A stretch of 64,000 nt of DNA, from assembly GCA_021397835.1 (NCBI GenBank), contig JAJFZO010000396.1:1240001-1304000 (forward strand), in the 5' to 3' direction. A program made the translations under genes and the position numbers. The notes under the pieces are model-generated. The model did no database searches. It saw only the letters and a list, made by a program, of their open reading frames with translations, and had not been told where the DNA came from. The stretch comes from Moringa oleifera (Eukaryota > Streptophyta > Magnoliopsida > Brassicales > Moringaceae). Shown here piece by piece: positions 24,451 through 34,403 of the stretch; the stretch's first letter is position 1, and each line of letters starts with the position of its first letter.

Positions 24451-26140
24451 ATGTTTTTAAATGAGCGCAAAATGTTATAAATCATATATTTTAGAAAAAA
24501 ATTCCAAAACAAATATGTTTTTAATTTTTTGTTTTATGTATATTTTAAATCATAAAATTAAATATAATAGTGCAAAATGTTTTTATGAGCTTACCAAATC
24601 ATTTGAAATCATGAAAAATCAAGAAAGATAAATAAAAAAAATTAAATTTAGAATTATCTTATTATCACATGTTCATTTATTGTGTATCTTAAAATTGATT
24701 CATAAAATATAACAATATATTTTGGAATTTTATACTATATTATGATATCATGTGTGTCATTATTCTCAAAATGCAAACTCCTACATATCAAATTCTTCAA
24801 TGTACTAATTCTTATTCAACAAATAATGTAAATGTCACAAAAATTTGTTACATTTTTTAATATCTCAAATGAAATGATAATAATTTTTTTAAAAAATAAA
24901 TGGTGTTGCCATAGCTTTCAAATTCAAGACATCTTAAAATGGGAAACAACAAGAACAAGCAAAGTTAACCACCTCATCTTCATAATCTTTGCATCCCTAA
25001 AATCACTCCTCTTCCATACTTCCTCTTATCTCTTATATCACTTTATTTCTAGAATTTTTTTAATTTTTTAATTTTTTTAATTTTTTAATTTTTTAATTTT
25101 TTTTTGAAATTGTCGAACAAATAATCGTGACGATCATAACAATAATTACAGTAACAATTATGGTATAATCATAGGGATAAATTGGAAGTGGGAAATGAAG
25201 TGTAGTTGAATAACTTGTGAGTAGAAAGAATAAGTTAAACAGAATTCATATTGAACAATTGATGGTCTCAATCAAATTGAGAGATTTAAAGTTAGGATTA
25301 ATGATCGCAAGTATGATTATTTGTTCATTTTATCAAATATCTATAGAAAGAAGTGAATGTGGGATGTTCTAACAGGCTTGAATTTGAAAAGGCAAACTTT
25401 TTTCAGACCTCATGAATGATATTTATTTAATTCATACCTCCTGATATGATTAAAATGTGATATTGTATTATTGTGTTACTTTTTAGTATTTGATTAATAG
25501 ATCCGTTGATGCAAATTTTACCCAAATAATGAGACATAATTAAAAAAAAAAAAAAAACAGAAGGATGATTGATTAATAAGATTTTAATGAAATTTGATTA
25601 ATACAAAAAGTCAAAACAATATATTTTGAATAATAGAAATATTATTAAAAATAAGAGTATTAAATGTGTTAAACATGGTCTATGATGACAGGTGATACTA
25701 CTTTTCATGCTCAATATACCATTAACATTTGATATTAGCTATAACATAATGGCTGAAAGGGTTTACTGATCATTACAATACAAGATTAGCATTTATACAA
25801 TAATATACTAAATTATATAAATAACTATATGTTATGTCATTTAAATTCAATTTTACACTAAATAAGCCACCGTTTTATGCCTTCACTATTTGTGTGTGTG
25901 TGTGTATATATATACATACTCAATTCAGATTATGGAAGGAAACACTGTCACAATCAGCGGCGAGTCTATTTTTACCAGAAGATATTTGAGCATTGTGACT
26001 GAATTGACATTAAAAATACTTCAAAGTAGTTTAAATACCAGATTCCCTTCTTTTCACATCCAAAAAGACATAAGTTATACACTACCCTTTCTCTTTTTTT
26101 TTGGGTAAAAAGAAGATAAAATGGGGAGAAAAAGGGGGAG
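24451..26140. other. AT-rich intergenic DNA with microsatellites
   Basis: Contains (TA)n at 24,430-24,443, a (TTTTTAAT)n-like block at about 25,056-25,103, and (TG)n(TA)n at about 25,889-25,914. ORFs at 24,832-25,071 and 25,890-26,108 show no family resemblance. Confidence 0.5.
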
Positions 26141-26152
26141 AAGAGAGAGTAC

Positions 26153-26237
26153 CTTTAATTCAACAATCAATTTCATATAAATAGGAACAGAAGGATCACC
26201 AAGCACCTTGACATTCCAAGTTCTGTGGCGGTTCTCC
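26153..26237 (-). other. Candidate isolated coding exon, unrecognised
   Basis: On the minus strand an 85 bp block is bounded by a CTCCATTGGCAG acceptor and a GTACTCTC donor. In one frame it reads as a plausible protein segment (ENRHRTWNVKVLGDPSVP, then IYMKLIVELK), beginning one base into a codon and ending on a codon boundary. I do not recognise the family and found no partner exons. It could be an exon of a gene with long introns, or a captured fragment. Confidence 0.25.
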
Positions 26238-28276
26238 CTGCCAATGGAGAAGTATATTTGAGTTTAACTTTCCACAGTTAGGAAGAAATTGACAAAATGA
26301 TTGAAGAAGCCAGCTAACTCTAAGCCATAAACAAAGCCTGGTTGAAGGGGAAGATAATTATTAGCCAAGACACCTCCGCAATCATCACATGCATATTCAG
26401 GACTCAACTATGATGATAAAAGAATCTCCTCGAAGTTCCCTGGCATCGAACACACAAAGCTAAGAATGCATGTTATCATTAAGTTTCAGAGGACAAGAGG
26501 AAACAAAGGCGCTTGATTAATCAAGGGAATGCTAATCAACGTACATGCTTCTTGCAGGTTGGAGTGTCTCAGGTGTTTCAGTAACTAAAAAAACAAGCAA
26601 AAGAAGAAAAAAGAGCTAAAAGTCCTCTTCGCTGTAATTTATCCACTATCCCATCTTCAGTTTTCAATCTTTGTCTGCCAAATTAAGATTAAGACAAATG
26701 GCTGCCTTTCCTTCCTAGCTGTAGTGTGATAAATGTAAGTGCACAATATATTGGTCAATAACATGTCTAAAAGTGAGGTTCAAAGGTTAAAATACCAAGT
26801 GAAGAATAATGAATGGCTTATGATGCCTTATTTGCACTCTTGGTGTAACTTCAGTAACTAAACATTGATGTTTCGAAGTTTTTCTAGATAGCTCAAATTT
26901 GCCCATAGAGCATCAAAAGAGTGTTGGTATCACCAGATATGTGTCAGACCAGTTATCCACTTCTTCCTGCACAGCACCAAGGGCGGGTGCATGGTGAACT
27001 AAGTGAACGTCATATTCGCAACATAAGAGATAAGCTTTAATAGAATGTGAATCAAGGGCAAGCATCAACGGGATTCATACATTTATATCAGTGAGTTTCA
27101 GCTCAATATTGCATACTAATTAATCATGCAGATGTATCTACAAAGAGTAATTAGAGTTGTGACTTTCACAGAGCATCAGCAAAAGAATGCCCCTTCTAAT
27201 TGACTCTGATTGAATGAAAAGTTTAGTTATTGAAGACAAGATCTTGTAGCTATTTTGAATATTGTAAGGTATTGATGGTGCTTTGTGGGGTTTCCAGGAG
27301 TCATCAGATCTAAGAACCCAAGGAGAAAAAGAAAGGCAAGGTCATGCAATTCAACATCTTTCTAACTCTTCTGAAAGAAAGAAAAGAAGAGGGCAGCTAC
27401 TTCCTGCAGTATTGGGGAAATCGATAACCCACACAAAGCCTGTAGTAGGTTAACATTTCTATCTAAAAAGTTCGATATAGAAGGAAACTAGACGTTTTTG
27501 ATAGCATAATTGCTTACTGCAATCAAACAAATACTATGAGGAGATTCAGTTTAGCAGTTTCATAGGGTTAATGGGTTCCTATGAACCAAAATTTAGTGGC
27601 ATGGGAAAATTCAAGTTAAAGATCTGATGTAATTTGCTAGAAACTTGTGTTAAAATGCAAATGCAGTGAATGTAAGGATCTCACGATGCCATATCCAGCT
27701 TAGATCAAGAAAAAGGTGAAGAATTATGATACCAATAGTAGATCAGCCGAAAAATGGCAGGTGCCTGAAGACAAAAACCTTTCCCTAATCCCCTTAAAGC
27801 TGCACTATTTTTTATGTTCTCACAATAGCAACCAGATGATTAAATCAGGCCGGTTTAGGATCTCACAAAGAGCAAATAATTAAGAACCTGGAATGCCAGA
27901 CAACCCTGTCCGCAACCTTCTTAAAAATTGAAGTGACCAGTTTATGTGATGGAAAGATCTAGACCACACATATTCTTCTACCACAATATTTTTCAACTAA
28001 TTTTTAAAGGTAGAATCCACCATGTTACCAAAGTTTAACCGATAGAAAACTCAAAAACATTCCAGATAACAGGCAGATAAGCACAATCACAAACTAGGTA
28101 ACCCAGCATCAATAATTGTAGCCATCTTTAGCTAAACTCCAGTTAAAAGTAAGGAAAGGCTTCACAACTCATTAAATATAGGTCATTAACTATTACTCAC
28201 TACTATACAACCAGAATGCAGCTAGCAAATGAAATTAAAACCATAAAGATCATTTACCTGATCCAGATGCCCCAGG
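26238..28276 (-). other. Less AT-rich 3' flank of CLPP4, possibly 3' UTR exons or intron
   Basis: Base composition here is visibly closer to that of the CLPP4 intron than to the AT-rich intergenic DNA. A good donor (CTGGATCAG followed by GTAAATGATC) lies 14-20 bases after the CLPP4 stop codon, so a 3' UTR intron running into this region is likely. No ORF is recognisable. Confidence 0.4.
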
Positions 28277-29348
28277 CTAGTATATCTCATCATCAGGGAT
28301 ATCTGGTGTCAAGAATTTCCTCGGATCTTTACTGATTTCCTCATAATTTAATCTTGCTTTCACCCTTTCTGGTACAGGAACCAAGGGAATGATACTATCT
28401 CTATCAATAACTCCATCTATTATTCCATATTCAACAGCTTCAATTGGAGACATATATCGATCTCTATCAATATCCTTTTGGACTTGTTCAAAAGGACGAC
28501 CAGTAAAGCCTGAAATGATTCTAGTGATGTTATTCTTGTTATGCATAATTTCTCGTGCTTGAATTTCAACATCTATGGCTTGTCCACTAGCGCCTCCTAG
28601 AGGTTGATGAATCATTATCCGTGTGTTGGGCATCGCAAACCGCTTGCCTTTAGTGCCACCACCCACAATTAAGGATGCTGTTGATGCTGCAATGCCAAGT
28701 GCAACTGTTGAAACATCGGCTCTCACAAGCTGCACCACGTCATAGATAGCCATTGTGGCACTGAAGAAAATAGTAACAGAAGTAGATTAGAAAAAGCGAT
28801 AGAACAAGCAACAAACTGCCAAGAAAGCAAAATAAAATCAATATCACGAAATTGAACAGAACTTTTAACACACAAGAAGGTTTCTGATACCTTAAATTTA
28901 CACACAAATGAAAGCAGTGCAATGAGATCTAAAATGTATGTTTTAAGTTATCAACAACCAAAATAAGGAAAAATAGGAAGCCAGACATTTTCAAGTTCAT
29001 TTACTTCTATTCAACTGCATGAAAGCAATGCAGCACATTTAAAATTTGGACCAAGGGAATAATAAAACTGCAAACAGTTCTGTCCAATATTGCAAACAGC
29101 TCTGCCCAATACTGCAAACTGCCATGTTACATTTGATGACTGGTTACTACTAGTGACAAACATATATAGTTTTTTCTTTTCTTTCCTTTTCTTTCTTTAA
29201 CATCTTCTGAAGACAGTATAAGCAACTCTATACACTTTCTGACAGATAATCATTTTGAAGCAATTCTATATCCTGTAGATGGTGCAGCTACTCAAGAACT
29301 TCCTTTCCACACAAGATGGGCCCTTATCAGTTGTGAGATTTCTTCCTT

Positions 29349-29401
<53 letters not shown>

Positions 29402-30362
29402 TTTTGTCCTCTCTCTTTTCCATCAATAAAGAACAAGAACCCCAAATCATTCCCATAGAAGGAGGCAAAGAGTTGACACTCCTTCTGTTATGTATGCCAT
29501 TTAACAGCTAGTTGGATGCCTCTACAAAGACTTTTCCTCTCGAGTAACTACCAGATACTCAGACTACTAACCTTTAACGCTGCACCCTATAATGCCCTTC
29601 ACCAGTAAGACTAAATCCAAACTTATTAAGTTGACCTTGGTTGCTAAAAGCTCAGAGGAAGCTCAAACAGATAATATGAAACCAAAAAAAGAAAAAAGAT
29701 CATTAAGGAAATGAAAAGGAAACCAACTAAAATTGATGACCTAGTAATCTAAGATTTCCTCTATATATATTTTATACTTCCCCTTAACAAAAGGGCAAAA
29801 CAACATAACCGAAAATATCATGAAGAAATCACTTCAAAGACCAACTCATCTGAGACAGCTCACCACTACAAATTAGAAACATAACAAGAACAAGAATTTA
29901 TTTTAAAAAATAGCAAACCTCAAAGCTCAAGTTTTAACTAGAGAAAGTATTTGGAAAATAAGAACCCCGCAGCATTTACCTCAAAGAGCCACCAGGAGAG
30001 TTCACGAAGAGCTTGATGTCTTTTTTAGGGTCCTGAGCGTCCAACAATAGCAACTGACTGATGATGGCATCGGCTACAAAGTCGTCGATTTGGCTACCCA
30101 GGAAAACAATGCGTTCTCTGAGGAGGAGGCCCATGGCGTCGGCCTCAGCGCCCCGCATGGCAGTCGCGGGGCTTTGAGGAGCCGATAATTCATAAGAAAG
30201 GGCTTTCGAGAATGTTGGGGTACAGTTGGATTTGGAAAGTGGCGGCGCCTTAACGGAGAAAGAAAGGGGTTTCCAGAAGAGTTTGGGTCTGGAAGAAGAA
30301 AGAGTAGGTCTGAGAGAGGTTATCTGCGGGACTAGAGACGACGAGAGTGAGAGTGTTTCCAT
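28277..30362 (-). CDS. CLPP4: Chloroplast ATP-dependent Clp protease proteolytic subunit 4 (ClpP4), two exons, 288 aa
   Basis: Exon 1 is 30,362-29,980 and exon 2 is 28,760-28,277. A phase-2 intron (AG then T, restoring Ser128 in SPGGSLSATMA) joins them into 288 residues. Residues 1 to about 65 are a Ser/Pro-rich, acid-poor plastid transit peptide. The rest is a ClpP fold with the full catalytic triad Ser154 (GIAASTAS), His179 (MIHQPLGG) and Asp228 (DRDRYMS). The spacings of 25 and 49 residues equal those of the bacterial enzyme, so it should be a catalytic P subunit, not an inactive R subunit. The sequence ([21 protein letters not shown]-terminus [11 protein letters not shown]) matches plant ClpP4 closely. 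ClpP4 sits in the P-ring of the stromal Clp core that degrades stromal proteins with ClpC chaperones; it is essential in Arabidopsis. The 1.2 kb intron carries a long CT tract. Confidence 0.97.
29352..29399. repeat. (CT)n microsatellite in the CLPP4 intron
   Basis: About 45 bp of uninterrupted CT repeat on the plus strand, i.e. a (GA)n purine tract in the CLPP4 pre-mRNA. Likely polymorphic in length. Confidence 0.95.
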
Positions 30363-30541
30363 GGCGATCTCTCTGTTGCCTGGCGTGTGCGTTCGTATGA
30401 CTTGGGAAAGAGAAGAAGATTTGGGTAAGGACTACAAAGTAGAACCCAGAAGAGAAGCGAGGGGCAAGGAGCCAATCCTCCCCCAAATGACGTCAGCGAG
30501 GGGGATGGGTTGTGTCAAGATACGTTTAATGAACTTGTATG
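30363..30541 (-). promoter_or_regulatory. CLPP4 5' UTR and core promoter, cut short by a hAT-type insertion
   Basis: Only about 180 bp of GC-richer sequence separates the CLPP4 start codon from the left target-duplication copy of the inserted element. It contains TGACGT-type sequence (ATGACGTCAG near 30,487), a palindromic bZIP-like site. The role is inferred from position. Confidence 0.5.
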
Positions 30542-31041
30542 TCTAGGGTCAGTTTCGATTCAAATTTTATGATAAAAATAAATTAAAATTGGAATGGTTA
30601 AATTTAAGTTTTACTTCATAAATAATTTAGATTCAAATTTAATTTAAATTTTGATTTGGTTTAAAAAATTATTTTTTAATAAAAATATTTTATAATTAAA
30701 TTAAAATTTTTAATAAAATTTTTCAATAAAAATATATTAATTATATTTTTTTAAATTATAAATTAAATTATTTTTATAAAATTTTTAAATTAAATTATTT
30801 TATATATTTTAATTAATTTAATTAAAAATTAAATCGAAATCATAGGTTTTGAACGTTGGTTTTCATTGCTATTCAAAGTTTATATGAACCATATTTAAAG
30901 TGATTTCATTTTTGATTTGAAACTAAAATTGTCATAAACTGTTTTAATCTTGTTTAAATTTTAAAAGTTATCGTTCGATTCGTTTAAATTTTAAAATTAT
31001 CATTCAATTCATCAATTTGAACGAAACAGTAATCAATACTA
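30542..31041. mobile_element. 500 bp non-autonomous hAT element (MITE-like)
   Basis: It is flanked by an almost perfect 8 bp target duplication: CTTGTATG at 30,534-30,541 and CTTGTATT at 31,042-31,049. The ends are imperfect inverted repeats sharing C(A/T)GTTTCG(A)TTCAAATT. The right 200 bp (from TTAATTAAAAATTAAATCG through AACCATATTTAAAG to the CGAAACAGTAATCAATACTA end) lines up phrase by phrase with the right end of the autonomous-type hAT at 12,520-12,729. It is therefore an internally deleted member of the same family. Confidence 0.85.
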
Positions 31042-31479
31042 CTTGTATTGCTCTTTCAACTATTGGATTATTTTATGGGACTTAACCAAATATTTCTAGA
31101 TTTGTGTATATATTTTGACACATTATATAATAAATTAAGCTTTTGTATTTTAGATGATTTAAAATTTAAAATTTTAATTTATACATCATCCTTATCCATT
31201 AAATTTTACTCCAAATATAGTAAATTTAAATTTAATTTTAAAATTAATTGCATATAAAAGATTTGTATTTTTTTACAATATCAAATTAGAATTTATAAAA
31301 ATATATATTAATTTAATATTTATATTTTTATTAAATTTTTAATATGAAACTATTGTAATTATTCTAACATCTTTTTAAATACTATTAAAATAAATAAAAT
31401 ATTTATTTATCAAATTAAATAAGAACATACAATATATTAATGTTTGAAGGGAATAAAAAGAAAAAAATTTATTTGGATT

Positions 31480-31985
31480 AAGAGTCTCATAAAATCCTAA
31501 TATTTCATCTATGTTACTCATCAAATCTTTATGTTTAAAAAATAATAATCGAACCTTAATTCATAAGTCTTGTTAAAAAATTAAAAAATTAAGAATATTC
31601 AAATTGAATATCTTATATAATAAATTTTGATTTAAAATTTTTATAAATATAAAAAATTAAAATTACCATCACAAAAAGTTTCACAATTTTGAATAATAAA
31701 AATATATATTTTTAAATTTATAGTATTAAAAATTAAAAAAATAATTACTCAAACAATTATGAAACTTTTTGTGATGATAATTTGAATACTTCTTTATATC
31801 TATAAAAAAGTTCAAGTCAAAATTTATTATATAATATTTTTAATTTGAATATTCTCAATTTTAAAATTTTTTAACAATGTTCAATTTAAACTAAATTGAG
31901 AGATTAAAGTTTCATTTATTACTTTTCAAATATGAGCATTTGATTGATAATATAAGGTAAACATCAAAGTTTTATGAAATCTTTA
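31480..31985. mobile_element. Foldback MITE copy 1 (about 500 bp, long inverted repeat)
   Basis: The left arm (starting TCATAAAATCCTAATATTT) and right arm (ending AAACATCAAAGTTTTATGA) are inverted copies over nearly 230 bp. Shared blocks include CATCACAAAAAGTTTCA, ATTCAAATTGAATATCTTAT / its counterpart, and TTATATAATAAATTTTGA. The whole can fold into one long hairpin. No coding capacity. Confidence 0.75.
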
Positions 31986-32269
31986 CCTTTTGTTTTGATA
32001 TTTTTTAATGGCATATTGAATTAATTACATAAATAAAAAAATTATGTTAAGAATAAAATAAAAATAAAAATGTAAATTTTTTATGATTCTCATAGTTTTT
32101 AATTTTATTTGAACAAAAATAATAGATATCATATTATACTATTAATGTAACTGATTTTTCAATTTTATTTTAACAAAAATAATAGATATAATATTATATC
32201 TGCTCATATTTTTTTTCTTAGAGAAAACATATGTTCACTCACATTACCTCGTAAATATTATTTAGATAA

Positions 32270-32760
32270 AGGTCCTGTAAAATTTTGATATTTATCTCAT
32301 GTTACTAATCAAACTTTCATATTCAAAAAGTGATAAATTAAACCTCAATGTATCAATTTTTTTAAATAGAATTTTATTAAAAAATTAAAAATATTTAAAT
32401 TGATAATTTTATATAAAGAATTATAATTTAAAATTTTTTACAGATATAAATAATTATTCAAGAAGTACTAAAAATATATTTTTTAAAAATTTATAATATT
32501 AAAATTTTTAAAAATAACATAATTACTTAAAATTTATGAAACTTTTGTTACAGTAACTTGAATATTTCTTTATATTTGTAAAAAATTTTAAGTTAAAATT
32601 CGTTGTATATCTTCAATTTAAATATTTTTAATATTTATTTTTTTATAAATTTTAATTTAAATCAAATTGATAAATCAATAGTTAATTTGTTACTTTTTAG
32701 ATATAAAAGTTTGATTGGTAATATAAAATAAATATTAAAATTTTATAATATTTTTATTTT
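32270..32760. mobile_element. Foldback MITE copy 2
   Basis: Same word order as copy 1: ATCTCATGTTACTAATCAAA, then ATAAATTAAACCTCAATG, a centre with ATTATTCAAG and GAAACTTTTGTTACAG, and an inverted right arm ending GGTAATATAAAATAAATATT. It is more diverged than copy 1 and lies 290 bp away in the same orientation. Confidence 0.65.
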
Positions 32761-33447
32761 GTTATTTTTTTAAAATTTTTTATATTTTAAATTAAATTTA
32801 TAAGATAAAAATATTGTATACTAATTAATGCTAATATTTAAGAGATAGTTTCACTAGTAATTTTAAATATTATGCTGTTATTAATAATAAACTTTTGGTA
32901 AGTATAAAAAAAAACTCTTAATAACATATATTTTTTTCCATTTTGTATTTTTAAGTATTCATTGAATCAACTGTATAATAATATTTTAATTTGCTTTTAT
33001 TTAAATTTTATTATTAGCATAGTGAATTTTAGTTTACATTGCTAAAAATTTAAAAATTGATGAATAAAATAATATATCAATTGGAAATTGTTTAAAATTG
33101 ATGGATGAATTCAATATGAAATGTAAAAACTCATTTGATTCAAAATATAAATTAAATTAAATTATTGAATGTATAATTGATTTAGTTGGATACTTTTTAA
33201 TTTAATAAAATATTATTTTTAAAAAAAATTATTTTAAACTTTGAACTTCACAATGTCTTCAAATAAATGTCAACTAATAAAAAATAATCGAATTAAATTT
33301 TAATTTAAAAGATAATTAAAAATTAAATATACTTTTGATATTAAAATATTTAAAAATAATTTAAATAAATTTTATGTTATATGTTCTAGTAAATAACGTA
33401 ATTTTGAGTAATTTTTATTTATAATTATTTATTATAAAATTTATAAT
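32761..33447. other. AT-rich intergenic DNA
   Basis: No ORF or recognisable element. It may include decayed MITE sequence into which the neighbouring MULE inserted. Confidence 0.45.
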
Positions 33448-33456
33448 AATTTTAAA
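33448..33456. repeat. Left copy of 9 bp MULE target-site duplication
   Basis: AATTTTAAA, repeated exactly at 39,644-39,652 on the other side of the element. Nine bases is the usual duplication length for Mutator-like elements. Confidence 0.85.
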
Positions 33457-33570
33457 GTTAAATATCATTTAAAACCTTGACTTTAACATTATCTCTCTAA
33501 ACAGACCTTTACTTTCAAAATGTATGCAAATTAACCCCGATTTTTTAATTTTGTCCCAATTGAACCTTTC
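33457..33570 (+). repeat. Left terminal inverted repeat of the MULE
   Basis: Pairs with 39,530-39,643. Similarity ends shortly after the CCAATTGAAC / CAAATTGAAC block. Confidence 0.85.
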
Positions 33571-34403
33571 GTTTAAACCAATTAAACGATGTTTGTTTAT
33601 TGAAGGGCATAAAAGAAATCACACCAGTAGAATATATAAAAGTAAATGACAGTGTTCAATGTCCTCCCCATTTTGGTCTTCTCCCAATTTCAGAAATCTA
33701 AAACTCGTTTCCTATCTCAATTTATCACTGGGTATCGAAAAATCTGAAGATTTGGTTGTTGAAATTGCAACAAAAGGTATGTTATTTTACTGATTCACAC
33801 TATATTTGCACATAAATTGTCTTTTTTTGGTATTTAATGTCATTGAGAAGCATGGGTATTAAGTTCGAGAAGCACGAGTATGTTAAAATTTTTTAATGGT
33901 TTTGAAATTATCGATGCTTTTGGTAGCATGAATTGTCATTATCTAGTTGTTGGCTATGCATGATTAACCTAAAATCATTGCAAACCACAAAGTTATTAGA
34001 GTTCGAAAATAAATTTTTCAAGTATGTTTATAGTTAGTTATCATCAAATTAGGGATTTCTTTTTCTGGGCCAATTTGAGTTTCTTAATAATTTTGTATGG
34101 TTAAAATAATTACATCAATTACTTTAAGACTGCATTATTGTGTTTGATTCAATTGAGGTACTTTGGTATTTGACAGTGAATACTGAATCGATAGTGATAG
34201 GAAAGGATTAGGTGGCTTTTATAACATGTTGGATCACATGTATGTCTTATTATAATTTATATACATTCTATGTGTATAAAATGTAGATTGTATGCATAAA
34301 ATACTTTCACATAGGGGTTTTTGAAGTTAGCATGCATTATCAACTACACACTATTTTATTATCTAAGGTGTCTGTCTGTTTGATTTGTCTTTGGGACGCT
34401 GTA

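Noticed and set aside
30226..30546. 106-codon plus-strand ORF over CLPP4 exon 1
   Set aside because: Antisense to the transit-peptide exon; no independent support.
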